Assembly: GCF_000321225.1 (NCBI RefSeq)
Contig: NW_004450478.1
Span: forward strand, 2,050,906 to 2,114,905
Source of the DNA: Odobenus rosmarus divergens
Taxonomy: Eukaryota > Chordata > Mammalia > Carnivora > Odobenidae
Direction: 5' to 3'
Length of the DNA stretch: 64,000 nt
How positions within the stretch are numbered: position 1 is the stretch's first letter; each line of letters starts with the position of its first letter. The position numbers were made by a program, and so were the translations under genes. The notes under the pieces are model-generated. The model did no database searches. It was not told the origin of the DNA and worked only from the letters and a program-made list of their open reading frames with translations. Shown in pieces: positions 11,299-23,719 of this stretch.

Positions 11299-12390
11299 AC
11301 ATGATGATATTATTTTACTGTTTTCATTCACTCTGCCAATTTGGTTTCCATTTTCCAGTGCCTCACCGTTTCTTCCCATACTCTTCCCCAGAGTGGCAGT
11401 TTTCTTTTTTATGTTTTTCGTGGTGAAAGCTTGACAGTTTTCTAGTGTTTCATAACAACAATTTCTGATGAAGGTTTTGCTTTTATGAATTTGTTTTCCT
11501 GTTCCCTTCCTTTCATTTTGTGGTAGTATCTCCAATTAAACCCTCTGTTGGCTCTTCTTTATTTCATATTTTCAGGAGGTGAGTTTTTTTCTGGGAAAGA
11601 GTTCCATTGAGGCAAGGTTTCAAAGACATATAACATGTATGGTAGCACAACATCCTTTGCATAGAAAGGCTCTGTGCTTGGTTTAATACTGTTTGTCACC
11701 AAGCAGAGTATTTTTAAATTTTTTAATAAAATTTTTAATAATTCCAAACAAAAAGTTCCACAATTTTCATTTTGCATCAGGCCTTAAAAATTATCTAGCC
11801 AGTCCTGCACTGAGAGAACAGAGAGGGAAGAGTTTGAGGCTAGCAAGAATTTTCCTTATGACCCCAATGGAAATAGAAAATATAGAATTTTTATAATACT
11901 TGCTTTCCCACTGGGGCTTCCTCCCAATGTGACTTCTTCATCATATGGTTCCTGGTTTAGCCTTGACTCCTCTAACTCTTGGAAGAGAATCCAAGGAAGT
12001 CATAAAAGTCAAAGAACAGTTTGGGTAGCACATTTCAATTAGAGCCAACAACGGATTTAGGATAGGATTGGCTTTCATAACTTTCTGAGGTTGGCTGATG
12101 GAAGGTCCTGCTTCCTACTCCTGGTCTGACTACTGCTTTGCCAACCCTCTCTTCACTTTGGGAACTTAAGGTCTTTGTTGCTACCTAATTTAAAAGAAAT
12201 GAACAAACTGGTATTTGTAGTTTTAGTTTTTATTCTCCTCATTGTTTCAAATGGTTTATGGGAGAAAAAAAAAAGGGAAATATCTGACTTTACGTGACCA
12301 TCTTTAAAATAAACCTGTGACCTCCAGGTTTATATAGATCTACTGTAGGTAACATATAGCCAATTGTTTATCTTTTAGCTCTGTGTGTAG
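11299..12390. other. No gene or named repeat recognised
   Basis: Holds a 111-codon minus-strand frame (11200-11535) that overlaps MER5 and has no recognisable domain, and a 72-codon frame beside it. Not called. Confidence 0.45.
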
Positions 12391-13720
12391 GAGTGAAGGG
12401 GAGGTTAATCCACTCACATTTACTTGTACTGATATATTTAACCTTCTTAATTTTTGTATTTTGTATTTACCGATATAAATACTGATATATTTAATCTTCA
12501 TTTCTTCCCTGTCTTCCTGCTTTCTCGTGGCATTTTTTAAATCATATTTTTCCCTCCAGTACTGACTTGAATGTTACTCTATTTTTATTGTTAATGGGTA
12601 TTCTACAAAGTAACCGCACATTTAACTTCACAAGATCAAAATTAATCAGTGCGTACTTTCTTTTTAACATACACCTAACATGTAGGGCTTTAACTCCTAT
12701 AGCACAGTTCCTATCTAATGTAATACTTTTGTCCAGAAATAAGTTTTATTTAATTGTTCACTAACGCCACAAATTAGACATTATTATGGTTGATAATTTG
12801 TGGCTAACCCACATGTTTTAAAATGTCTTAGTTTTTCATTCCTAATTGCATCTTAGACTTTGTTTAGTCTGAGATAGATTTTTTCTTCTTTCTCTAACAT
12901 TTTCTCTTAAGAAAGTACTTGTAATTAACTCTGTTTTTTGTTTGCTTGAAGAAATGTTCCTCAATCTTGAGAAATAGTTTGCTGAGCATATGATTCTATG
13001 TTGTTAGTTCTTTTCCCTAAGCCTTATTATTAAAGAATTACTTAATCGTCTTCTGATTTTTTATTATTGCTTTTGAGAGTCCTCCAGTGAATCAAGCTGA
13101 CATTGCATAGGTAGGCTGTCTTTCCAGGTGTTTTGATATCTTCTCTTTACTTTGGACTTTTACAGTTTGCTAAATATGTCTTGAATTAGATTTATTTTTA
13201 TTTATCCTTATTATATTTGAGGTGCTTTCTGAACCTGAGAAGTCATGTCTCCTCAATCTGGGAATAATCAGCCCCTATCTCTTCAAATATCACTTCTTCC
13301 CACTCTTGCATTTCTACCCTTTGGGAACTCTGATTAGATGTATGCAACCCTTTCTCATTCTACTGTCCACATGTCCTAACTTGTCTTTTCCATTTTCCTT
13401 CTCTTTGCTGAATCCTTAATAATTTCTTCAATTCTATCTTGCAGTTTCAGTGATTATATATTTTTTTTAATTTCTGGTTTGTTCTTCAGATTTGCTTCGT
13501 TATTTTAAATCTTATCGCTTACTTATTTTTATGCTTTCCTACTTTTATTTCCTTAAACATTCATTTATAAATTGTTTTATAATATATTTCTGATCATTAC
13601 TATGTTTGGTTCCTTGACGGTCTAATTTTGTAACTTGTTTTTTCTACTGATGTCTGCTTTGAAATGCTGATTTATCAGATCATTTTTTCTTCTGGCTTGC
13701 ATCTAAGAAAATAGTGTTGG
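12390..13720 (-). repeat. Decayed LINE-1 (L1M-like), antisense
   Basis: T-rich phrases such as 'TTTGAGGTGCTTTCTGAACCTGAG', 'CAGCCCCTATCTCTTCAAATATCACTTCTTCC' (given here in parts) and 'CTCTGATTAGATGTATGCAACCC' follow a well-known stretch of old L1M elements read antisense. No intact frame. Edges approximate, and the sequence may extend to about 14.0 kb. Confidence 0.5.
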
Positions 13721-14619
13721 ACAGTAGATGAGGACACATCATTTCAAAGAAAATTTGGGTTGTTAACCTATCTTTTCTCTTGACCTATCTTTCATATTTT
13801 TCCATCCCTTTATTTCTCTGTATTTTCCCCCAGAAATTTCCTTAGACCTATTGTACAATTTGCTAACACTTTTTTCAGTTATTTACTCTGCTCTCTAAAC
13901 CACCCATTGTTTATTTTTAATTAAATAATTATTTTTCATTTATAGAAATTCATCACTATGTTCCAAATATTCCTGTTCTATTTTTACACTGCCCAAGTCT
14001 TTCCTTTTGTTTCTTTTTTAAATTCCCTCTATTTCACTTTTAATAAAATACTGTACATATTTATTTTGTATATAAACCCACACACTAGAAAGTACTCCTG
14101 AAATGTTGAAATTTTTGTTGGTGTGGTGAATTCTACCTGATCATTATTTAAGAAATCATGAGAAAGAAGAGCTAATAATAACTGAGAAACTGCCTCTTCT
14201 ATTACCATCCTGCTTCTATCATTGAGTTTTGACAAGAGTTACAGCAATTACTTTACAAATGCTTTATTCTATCATCAGCCAGATAACATCCACAGTCTTT
14301 CACCTTGATTTCTTGGTAAATTTCTGAGTGCAGGACAGTGGGATATTTAGTCTTTCACTGACCCCACTGGAACTTGGAAAACAGTACTGCAATCATGTGT
14401 GGATACAGCTCTGTCAGTGCTCCAGAGTCTCTGGTGCCAGTTATTGTGTCAATGGAGACTGCCTCAGATTCTAATTGCAGCCCCTCATTATCTTTGTAAA
14501 CATCAGAGAAGAAGTCTCTTACTTCAGGCATGGCACTATATGCGGACGCAAGTACAGAAAATGTTTCTCCATCCAAGTGAGCAATAGTTACTCTTTTTTT
14601 TTTAATTTTTAAAGTTTTG

Positions 14620-14822
14620 GGGTGCCTGGGTGGCTCCGTCATTAAGCATTTGCCTTTGGCTCGGGTCCTGGGATCAAGCCCCGGGATCAAGCCCCATGCC
14701 GGGCTCCCTGCTCAGCTGGGGGGCCTGCTTCTCCCTCTGCCACTCCCCCTGCTTGTGTTCCCTCTCTCGCTGTGTCTCTCTTGGTCAAATAAATAAATAA
14801 AATCTTAAAATAAATAAATAAA
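14620..14822 (+). mobile_element. Can-SINE
   Basis: Full element; flanks TTTTTAATTTTTAAAGTTTT and AAAATTTTTAAAGTTTTAAC form the target-site duplication. 'CGGGATCAAGCCC' is repeated internally. Confidence 0.93.
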
Positions 14823-15261
14823 TAAAATTTTTAAAGTTTTAACAATTATATCTCCCTGGTCCAAAAGCCTTGGATCATTTTTGTTAATGGAATCTGGACA
14901 GTTTTCACAACAGGTCTGTTTTATTTTTAGATGCCCGAGGCTTTGAATTGTTTGTTCATTACCTGTTATATCTTCTCCTTTACTACTGAGGCTTGTTAAA
15001 TGGCCTCCATTAAATTTTTATTGATGCCTCTGGAAATTTAATATTGGGTTGCATTTCAGCTATTCCCTTATGGATGTCAGCTATTTTAAAATCCATATCA
15101 CCTCATTTTAAACTTCAATTTCCATTAATTCTGTAAACAAATGAAAACCTCCTATTTCACTATCCTTAGGATTGTTTTTGGTAATTAATCATATTGCCAC
15201 ATATGCAAGAGCAGACGAAGCTGGAATCCCTGCATTCATTAATCTAAACTTTCAGTGTAGA

Positions 15262-15490
15262 TCAATGCTGTAGACATGTACGGCCCGATAATGTAATCAA
15301 TAGACACATTGATCACATGTGTCTATTTAAATTCAAACTTAAACATAAATCAAATTAAAAATTCAGTTTCTCCGATATTCACATTTCAAGAATTCAGGAC
15401 CTACAGGTGGCTGGTGGTATCATAATGGACAATGCAAATATGGAACATTTGAATAATCAAAGAGAGTTCTAACTGGAGAACACCACTATA
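15262..15490. mobile_element. Old hAT-Charlie-type element
   Basis: Contains 'AAATTAAAAATTCAGTTTCTC', 'CACATTTCAAGAATTCAGGAC', 'GGTGGCTGGTGGTATCATAATGG' and 'TGGAACATTTGAATAATC', a diverged version of the element seen more clearly at 48.26-48.48 kb. Confidence 0.6.
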
Positions 15491-17079
15491 GGAGATGACC
15501 CATTTTATTCAAGAACCTCAACTGTGACTCTCATAGTGAAAACAAAATCTTTGTGAATAACAATATATAAAGCTTTATCTGTCAGGGCACCATGCCCCAG
15601 TTCTTTTCTACTTACATGAATGACTTCATCAATTTCATTAGTTGTATAAGTAGAAACTTCATAATGCAACATAAAACTTGTACCTCTTATCCCATTTATA
15701 GCTACTGTAATAAGATCAGACTTCACAGTGAATTCTAATGAATCAAATGTGACCGTACAAATTGCTAGCAGTTGTCCTCTTTAAAGTAGTGCTGACCCAT
15801 GAAGAGTTTTAAACACATCAACCTTACAATTTATATTTTTAAGTGCAGTCATATTTCAACCATCATACCTTTTGCAGTCATTCAAAATAATACTTCTAAG
15901 AACCTCCTGTAAAGTGATATTAAAGGATTTTATTCATGTGGGATGACCTCTAGAAAGTTTCATTTGGTTATCCTCAGTATCCAGTACTATCTTCCTGATA
16001 TCTTTAACTCTGGAAATTTTAACTGTTCAAAATTAAAGTGAAATAATCTTTCCTTCCAAGGTGAGTGTGTGACTGTATTTCACAATCTTTCAGAAAACAG
16101 TAAATAATGTCTGACTTTTCGGTTTTGTAACGCCAATTTCTTTTACTCATTGCTGTGTGGCCTGAGCTATTCATTGGGCAGACTTTACCATCACTTTGAT
16201 GCTCTGGCAGGAATCCTGCCTGATGCACTACATTTTTTGCAGATACTTTCAACATAGCAATCTGACTTTTTTGGTGTTTCTGCATCCATCAGGTTTAAAG
16301 TATGAGAAGACATTTGTGTGTTTGTTTACATTATGTTAACACACTCTCCATCAATCATTCCTAATTATATCACTCCAACAATACCCATTCCAAGAAATAT
16401 CTCATAACAAGAGGGCTACAAAACCTCCATTGTTTGCCAGCACACCAGGTTCATTAATACCATCTGCTGCAAAAAATTACAAAAGAACTATGTTTCATAA
16501 AACTAGTCAACTGGAAAGAGATGCTTAATTGAACCCTCTAATACTCACTTGTAACCATTTCTTTGTCAGAGAAACCAGCCTCTCTTCTAAGACAGTATGT
16601 GGGAATTCCACCTGCTGCGGTAGCTTTCTGTCTATTGTCAACCACCAAAAACATGAACAGAGAGTGTGAAGATTTTGTTTCATTGATCACTGTGACCATC
16701 ACTTCAGGGTCACCTGACTGTACCACAGTAAAATCATCCACAAATCTAGCCAGTTTTCTTAAGTAAACTCTGGATTTACTCTGGCCAAAGTTCACAGCCA
16801 CACTGCTAGAGCTCACCCCCACTTTCCACAGCATGTAACACCTCCACAAATGAGTCTACAGGAGCCTAATCTGGCAGGTGGAGGATTGGTTCCTAGTGGG
16901 TGGAGTCACAGGAAGCTCCCTGTAATCTACACTGGCATGATGTTTAAGGTATTTCTAATTGTTCTCATATTTCTGATTCTTGTGGTAAAAGTTCTCCTAT
17001 TTTCAAAATTTGGTAACTCTCTCTATAGTAGTTCTTCTTATGGTATGTGTAGTTTTTAACTGTAAGCATAACAACTGTC

Positions 17080-17108
17080 TGTGTGTGTGTGAAAGAGAGA
17101 GAGAGAGA
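17080..17108. repeat. (TG)n(AG)n microsatellite
   Basis: Short TG run directly followed by a GA run. Confidence 0.8.
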
Positions 17109-18046
17109 ATCTCACAGAACTTGAATTATGGAAATGTCCGTACACCAGGGTTTTTATAAATCCTGTACCAATTTTTATATTAATTTCCTTCTGATTTTGA
17201 ATCTTCTACTGGGGCCACTCCTGCTATTCCTTAAGCTGCTAGGTATAAAACATCACTATATCCACATTTGATTTTAATCATAAATTATGTTCAAGCTTTT
17301 GCCATACGGGCATTGATTTAATTATCATCAATCAGGGGTATGTGCTATTCTGAAAAAGAGCAAAATAATAAAAAAAAATTATAAGAATGAAAGAAGGGAG
17401 GGACTGGGGGAAGAAGGAAGGAAGAAAGGACTTGATGGTTTTCTCATGGGACAAATATGGCCTTACACTGAGATCTACCCTTGCTATGAGGACCATATAA
17501 TTGGACTAGTTTCCTTTTCTCTGGAAATAAAAGATCTACTCAATAATGGTCACTGATTTATCCTACACAATATGCACGAGGTTTCTCCTGGACACAAGGA
17601 AGAGAGAGTAACAGGCTGTTTTTAGAAATTGTGCATTTTAGAGAATAAGTCAGTTCTCACTCCCCACCTCACCTTCTTCCTTGGCCCTCTTTTACCCACA
17701 TGAGAATTAAAATTCTAACTCCACTTTCCAAATCCCATAAGTCATGTTGATATTGGTACCTGCTTATTGCTTTGTTTGATCTCTCCCCACTCCACCCCTT
17801 TTTATTTTGGCATCTGAAATTTACCTGTCTCTGTTGAATTCAACTCTGTATTTTTTTTTTTAGTTTTTAAACTGCACTCACATTGTTTCTAAAATGATGC
17901 ATTACTTACTATATGATTAATTTTGTGTATGTGAAAAATCTTTTAACATTGATTATGGATTTATTGACAGAGAACAAAATTTACAGAATTCAAAATGTTG
18001 ATAATACAGGGAAAAGGTAAAATCAGTTAAAAATAAAATCAAGCAG
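17109..18046. other. No gene or named repeat recognised
   Basis: Mixed sequence with a purine-rich GAAGG-type patch near 17390-17430. Confidence 0.5.
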
Positions 18047-18217
18047 GGGCCCCGGGGTGGCATAGTCAGTTTTTTGGCTCAGGTCATGATCTCAGGGTTA
18101 TGGGATCAAGCCCTGTGCAAAGGCTCTGCACACAGCAGAGATTCTGCTTGAGATTCTCTTCCTCTCCCTCTCTCCCCCTCTTTGCCCCCCAAATAAATCA
18201 ATAAATCTTTAAAAAAT
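18047..18217 (+). mobile_element. Can-SINE, diverged
   Basis: Head altered to 'GGGGCCCCGGGGTGGCATAGT'-like; the body lacks one segment. Flanks AATAAAATCAAGCA on both sides form the target-site duplication. Confidence 0.9.
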
Positions 18218-18267
18218 AAAATAAAATCAAGCATTACAAAGTGTCATCATTTATAAACTCAAATAAA

Positions 18268-18841
18268 TGTTAGAGGTTAATTGGACACTTAGGTAGTCAG
18301 GCCCAGGGTCCCCAACAAGAAAGCAGAAAAGCCAGGACAGCTAAGATAAAACTGCACTAACATTCTGTTCTACAGCTTAGACAAGACCACGATAGCATCC
18401 TGTCTAGCAGCCTCTGCAGAAGTGACTTTTGCAAAACATCCTGAAACACAACATTTAACCATAAAACCTTGGCTTCTATCACAAGTTGAGGCAGTTAGTC
18501 TCCAGATGTCAGCCCAAAAAGACCATCAACACATGAACAATAATCCAATAGGTAGACAGGTGCATGATCAAAGCCCTGATTGGCACACCTTAGCAGCCAA
18601 TCCACAGGGGGCCCATGCTCCGAATGCTTAAGATAATTCATTGAAAGAGCTTATAAAAACCCCTAGATTTGAATGGCAAAACAGCAATCCTCTTCGGTCC
18701 CTTTCTTCTCTGGGAGCTTTGTACTATTGCTTAATAAACTTTGCTTTGCTGCCTACCACTCTTCGTCTGGTCTACCTCTTCACTCTTCGAAGTGGCATGA
18801 TGAAGAACCACAAGCTCTAAGGGAACAAAAATCCTGTAACA
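18268..18841 (+). mobile_element. Solo LTR of an endogenous retrovirus (gammaretrovirus-like, ERV1 type)
   Basis: 574 bp with exact retroviral ends: it starts TGTTA and ends TAACA, and is flanked by the 4-bp duplication TAAA (18264-18267 and 18842-18845). A TATA box (TATAAAA, 18652-18658) and a poly(A) signal (AATAAA, 18733-18738) lie 75-80 bases apart, giving U3-R-U5 order on the + strand; the CT-rich stretch at 18756-18790 fits U5. There is no internal viral sequence on either side, so this is the recombined remnant of a provirus. The 4-bp duplication is usual for gammaretroviral integrases. Subfamily not assigned. A 69-codon frame inside is incidental. Confidence 0.88.
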
Positions 18842-18908
18842 TAAACACTCTATTTATAATACAGCACTCTTTCTTTCACGAATAATAAAAAGTGGCACTA
18901 CATCAAAT

Positions 18909-19086
18909 TTTTTTTTTTTTTTAGAGAGAGAGTGGGGGTAGGGGTAGAGAGAGAGAGAATCTTAAGCATGCTCTACGTCCAGCATGGAGCCCAAGGCAGG
19001 GGGCTCTATCTCATGACCCTGAGATCATGATCTGAGCCAAAATCAAGAGTCAGATGCTTAACCGACTGAGCCACCCAAGTGCTCCA
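18909..19086 (-). mobile_element. Can-SINE
   Basis: Starts with the reversed A tail (T-run), ends with the reversed head 'CCGACTGAGCCACCCAAGTG'. Flanks GCACTACATCAA on both sides are the target-site duplication. Confidence 0.94.
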
Positions 19087-20690
19087 GCACTACATCAATC
19101 CTTTTAGAATTTGATGCCTCTGAGCCTTCATTAGCCCTGATCTGGATTTCAATTCTTTTCAAAGAACACTCACCAATTAGGCTGCCATTTTGTCTTATTT
19201 TAATACTTCTCCAGGTTTTCCACTTTTTTTTCATTATTTCTCTTGTTTCTCTATGATGATGCCTTTTCCAACTATAAATCTTATCAGCCTTTAGTGACTA
19301 TAATTCACTTTTAAGTAGACCTAATAGTTCTTAATATTGTGTCTTTGCTAATTCTATATTTTAACATTGACGAACTGTCTTATAGAAGAAACCCTGAAAG
19401 TGAGGAGATGGTGGGAGAAATGTGGTAGGAAGAGGTAACCAGACCTGTTCCCCCAGCACATACATACACCCACACGTGCACCCATGTGCACCCATTCCCA
19501 AATAGCAGAACATAAAAGAGGGCTGCTCCCCTCAACTAGAGTTTTCCCATCTGATTCACTCAAAGATAAGAAAGAACAATAAAAGCAATAAAAAATTAAA
19601 ACACATTTACCACCACAGATATCTATAAATCATCAAATATCTACCTTTCATGTGTCTCCTGAGCCTATGGGGAGACCATCTGTACAGTTACAACCAGAGA
19701 ATAAATGAGACATATGAGATTTCTTGAAACTGATTCCAATGTTTGAAATCATGTGTGGAGAGTTGTAGCAATTATCTGTATGGGTCTTCCACTGCAGAAA
19801 GGGAGGAACCCTCATACTGGAATAGAGGACAATGTTTTGTTCCTGAGAGACCAAGCATTTGAATCCACTAACTTTCTACAACTGAAGCCTTTACCTTTAA
19901 TAATTGTTAATATATGATTCAACTTATTTCCTTGTTTCCCCACTTATTTCTCTCTTATTGCACTGTTGGGTATTTTTGGGGGGGACAGTTAGGATTTTTT
20001 TAAATCATACTTAGGTTCTATTTTCTCAAACTGCATCATTTTGCTTAATTCCTCCCACAGCCTTAACAGCTCTACCTCACTCATAAAACCTGGCTTCATA
20101 AGTTGTACTTGCTAAGGGCTTGAGTCACTATAAGGATTGTCATTCTTTCTCAATCAGGCCCTCTCCTTAATGGGGAGATGCAGGAGGCTACGGAGATAGG
20201 CTTGTAAACAATCACAGCGATAAAGGAGAAAGAAGGGAATAGGTGGGGTGAGGTGCCATGAAAACATCACAGAAGAACCTATGTAGTTGTAACCCCCTAG
20301 GTTCAATCATGGATTTGCTCATCTCTAATTTAAAATGAGAACTTTACATTCTACCATCTTAATCTTTACCTAAAGTCAAAGGTTTTCCAATTCTTCTCCT
20401 CCAGATTCTTCCTTCATTAAATACCCATTATCTTTTGAAATTTTAAGCTTTTTCTCCAGTGACTAAAAGAAGAAAGATGGAAGCAGAATGGGTGCAACTA
20501 GAATTACATTTGGAAATATAGTACAGAGAAGTTGAGTCATTTCCAGATGGTGGCTTCTATTTCCTCTTTAGAAGTTTTCTGCTGAGAGCTGGGAGTACAG
20601 GGGTGGAGACAGGTCAGATATTTAAGAAGAGTAGAAAAGGAATGGAATAATGTGTAGTGGAAGAACAAGCTGACTTAGAAAATGAGATCA
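19087..20690. other. No gene or named repeat recognised
   Basis: Single-copy-looking sequence; 68- and 69-codon minus-strand frames at 19.35-19.86 kb show no recognisable domain. Confidence 0.5.
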
Positions 20691-20691
20691 T

Positions 20692-20880
20692 GGGCGCCTG
20701 GGTGGCTCAGTTGGTTAGGCGACTGCCTTCGGCTCAGGTCATGATCCTGGAGTCCCGGGATCGAGTCCCGCATCGGGCTCCCTGCTCAGCAGGGAGTCTG
20801 CTTCTCCCTCTGACCCTCTTCCCTCTCGTGCTCTCTATCTCTCATTCTCTCTCAAATAAATAAATAAAATCTTAAAAAAA
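20692..20880 (+). mobile_element. Can-SINE
   Basis: Well-preserved head GGGCGCCTGGGTGGCTCAGT with box A and B of the tRNA-like promoter. Flanks AAAATGAGATCA on both sides. Confidence 0.95.
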
Positions 20881-20889
20881 AATGAGATC

Positions 20890-21489
20890 AGGTTTCTGGC
20901 ATACTTGGGATACATTTGAATTTGATGATTATAAATTTATAATGAAATCCATATACCCTGTTTTGGATTTTTCTTACAGTGCTCTAGCTGTCACCTAAAG
21001 GAATAAAGAAATAGATAATTGGGTTCATCCTAGTTTGGCATTTTGTCAAACAAGGGGAAGGGAATTTGGGATATTGGCAACAGGAAAATTAAAATGATGG
21101 ATTGTAGAAATTAAGAGTATAGAAGGGGAAGTGGAGACAGGAGAAGTCTGACAAATGGGAAGAAAGTATAGGGATAAATGGACTAGAAATCACAATAGTA
21201 TAATCCCAGTACAATTAGTTAAATGAGGAAGTTGGAAATACCAATTGTGATTAAAGAGTGGATTATTTAAATTAGCGTTTTTGAAGGTTAAGAGGCTTTA
21301 GGTGAAGAAAAGCTCCATGATATGCATGGAGTGAGCATGTAGTAGGGTGGAATGGAAGTGAAAATCATCAGAGAAGAGGAAGTATACTCGTTGGGGTAGA
21401 AATGCTCCCTGCACTCATGGAGTCAGATAAGAACAAGAACTATGTTAAGGAAATACAAAATACTATGGGAGTGTATGAGATAATCTGTT
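20890..21489. other. No gene or named repeat recognised
   Basis: Purine-rich on the + strand (many GGAAG, GAGAA runs), no frame of note. Confidence 0.45.
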
Positions 21490-21665
21490 GGCTTCCTTAA
21501 CATAGCTTTAATCACTATAAATATCTGATACTTCTTTGTCTCCATGTGTGTAGCAACTAAGTTTATCTTGGTTATCTCCAAGACCTAACACAGTTGGTGG
21601 AACACAGGAAGGCTTAATAAATGTTAACAGATAAGTGAATGCATAAATAAATGATGGAATGAAGG
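21490..21665 (+). repeat. LINE L2 3' end
   Basis: 'CCTAACACAGTTGGTGGAACACAGGAAGGC', then AATAAATGTTAAC and a GAATG-type tail, matches the L2 3' terminus. Confidence 0.65.
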
Positions 21666-21669
21666 ATGT

Positions 21670-22152
21670 CGTGGAAGGTGATTGTAGCCACCTTCCAAGA
21701 TGACTCCCAATGACTTTGGCTTCTAATAGTCACATCCTTAAGTAGTCATATCCCACATTTTATTAGGGTTGATTTGTGTGACCAGTAGACTATGATAGAA
21801 GGGAAGGTGTGCCAATTCTGACAGTAGTGTATAAAGCCTACAGCCTCCATCTTGGATCATTTGCATTGACAGAAGACATAGCAGCACATGGTGAGGAAAT
21901 GAAGCCTCCTGTCACATCAATATGAATGAACTTGGAAGCTGATCCACCAATGCCACTCAAGTCTTCAAAGACTGGAGTTCAGCCAACAGTCTGACTATAA
22001 TCTCATGAGAGATCCTGAGCCAGAACCACCCAGCAAAGCCATTCTTACATTCTTAATTCTCAGAAACTAGGTGAGATAATTATGTTAGTTGATTTAAGCC
22101 ATTAAATTTTGGGGTTATTTGTTATGCAGCAACACATAGCTAATACAGATGG
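21670..22152 (+). mobile_element. ERVL-MaLR solo LTR (MLT1 type)
   Basis: Carries 'GATTTGTGTGACCAGTAGA', 'GAAGCCTCCTGTCA', 'CTCATGAGAGATCCTGAGCCAG', 'AACCACCCAGCAAAGCC' and the end 'TTTGTTATGCAGCAACACATAG..TAATACA', the well-known MLT1 order. Confidence 0.8.
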
Positions 22153-22164
22153 TACAGAACATTT

Positions 22165-22370
22165 CACAACTTGTTCTCCACTTTTACTCCATCCAGATGA
22201 AGGGTTCCCCAAATTTCCACCATCCTTCCTGCCCCTATTTTTGATTGGTATCATTCCAGGAAGAGGAGTCTTTTCAGCCTATAGGTGGATGGAAGAATAA
22301 GGACAAAACAACTGTTCCCTAGTCTCAAGGCATAACTTACATTTCCTCCTATTTGTGCATAGAGTCATAA
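22165..22370 (+). repeat. Unnamed repeat unit, copy A
   Basis: About 200 bases similar by eye (roughly three quarters identical) to 25400-25610 in the same orientation. Shared landmarks: 'CTCCATCCAGA', 'CCTACTTTTGATTGGYAT' (here CCCCTATTTTTGATTGGTAT), 'AGAGTCTTYTCAGCCT', 'AGGACAAAACAACTG'. An ATTGG motif suggests an LTR U3, but no ends are visible. Confidence 0.7.
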
Positions 22371-22840
22371 ACAATGTCTCCTCTTTTTACTCTATATTAT
22401 AATAATTTTAAAAGTCTGGTATTTCTACTTTAGTAATAAAATGTCACATGAGTACAAATTTTGTGTTTAAAGACATAAAATACTACTACATTATGGAATA
22501 ATGACTTACTTTCTCATTTTGTGAGATTGTGTAGGCTGATACAGAAGGTATAAAGGACTTTTGAAATTTCAATGATTGCCCAATCCACACTGATTTATTG
22601 CCATATTTGGCATGTTCTTCAGTTTTTCTCAAAAGCAAAAGCAAAAGCAAGTCATAATTGACACAAACTACAAAATGCACTTTCAGCATAGGATGACTCC
22701 ACTAAAATTTAGTTTTCTTCATCCTATTTTTAATTATAAGTAATTAAAGCCTCAATAATAATAAATCCAAAAATAAATTGGAAACTATAGGGATAATTAA
22801 TATCAGGTATAATACAATTCCTGCTCAAGTACTGTTTTTT
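22371..22840. other. No gene or named repeat recognised
   Basis: AT-rich; nothing identifiable. Confidence 0.5.
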
Positions 22841-23033
22841 TTTTAAGATTTTATTTATTTATTTCACAGAGAGAAAGAGATAGCAAGAGCAGGAACACAA
22901 GCAGGGGGAATGGGAGAGGGAGAAGCAGGCTTCCCACGGAGCAAGGAGCCAGATGCGGGCTCAATCCCAGGACCCTGGGACCATGCCCTGAGTGGAAGGC
23001 AGATGCTTAACGACTGTGCCAACCAGGCGCCCC
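22841..23033 (-). mobile_element. Can-SINE
   Basis: Reversed tail at left, head at right ('ACCAGGCGCCCC'). Flanks CTCAAGTACTGTTTTT and CTCAAGTATTGTTTTT are the target-site duplication. Confidence 0.95.
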
Positions 23034-23532
23034 TCAAGTATTGTTTTTAGTTCATCATATTGTTTAAAAAAATGAAGCCTTACGTGATAAAACATATTAT
23101 ATGAAGGATAGTTTAAAATTTCATTATATTTGTCAGAAAAAGCAATTAAATGAATTAAAAAGAATACTGCATATTTTGCAGATGGGCATGTTTATTTTAA
23201 ATGGATATTTTAGACAACAGTTCCAGAATAAAAATTTTAGTGAATATCAAATTAACAGTTAATTGATAATTTCCCAAATAAATTTGTGAAACAAAATAAC
23301 AACCATTTTCTAAAAATATAATTTTACCATATGAGGTTTCTCATCTGTATAAAATATACTGACATATAATAACCAAATTTTTAGGTAATATTGTTTCCTC
23401 TACAAATATAATTAAAGTACATAGTGTTTCCTCTGTATCTTACTTAAGGATAATATATGTTAAAAACCTGGACCTATCTTTATTTATGAGATTGAGTGTA
23501 TATCGCAGGATTATTTTATATATATACATATT
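23034..23532. other. No gene or named repeat recognised
   Basis: Very AT-rich spacer between two SINEs. Confidence 0.5.
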
Positions 23533-23719
23533 TTTTAAGATTTTTATTTATTTATTTGTCAGAGAGAGAGAGAGAGCACAAGCAGGGGGAGCAGTAGAGG
23601 GAGAGGGAGAAGCAGGCTCCTCACTGAGCAAGGAGCCCGACGTGGGACTCGATCCCAGGACCCCAGGATCATGACCTGAGCCGAAGGCAGACGCCTAATG
23701 ACTGAGCCACCCAGGCATC
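23533..23719 (-). mobile_element. Can-SINE
   Basis: Complete reversed element; flanks CAGGATTATTTTAT and CAGGATTATTATAT. Confidence 0.94.

Larger units (their letters stand above)
14355..16849 (-). pseudogene. Possible decayed gene: three separate antisense coding-like blocks, not recognised
   Basis: Three minus-strand blocks read like protein rather than random AT-rich DNA: about 16849-16544 (with 'KLARFVDDFTVVQSGDPEV' and 'AGGIPTYCLRREAGFSDKE'), about 15775-15505 (with '[19 protein letters not shown]') and about 14590-14355 (with 'SVLASAYSAMPEVRDFFSD'). They lie 700-900 bases apart, and the sequence between carries stops. The first block ends against a good donor, GTGAGT (minus strand, at 16539-16544), which would fit exons of an unprocessed gene; I found no convincing acceptors. 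A SINE and a hAT element lie between blocks. I do not recognise the product, see no start, promoter or poly(A) signal, and cannot exclude chance open frames or an old transposon protein. Confidence 0.3.

Noticed and set aside
11200..11535. 111-codon minus-strand frame
   Set aside because: Part of it is MER5 sequence and the remainder shows no domain.
20692..20770. tRNA-like start of SINE copies here and elsewhere
   Set aside because: The tRNA-Lys likeness is the ancestral head of the Can-SINE; no copy folds as an intact tRNA with proper ends.
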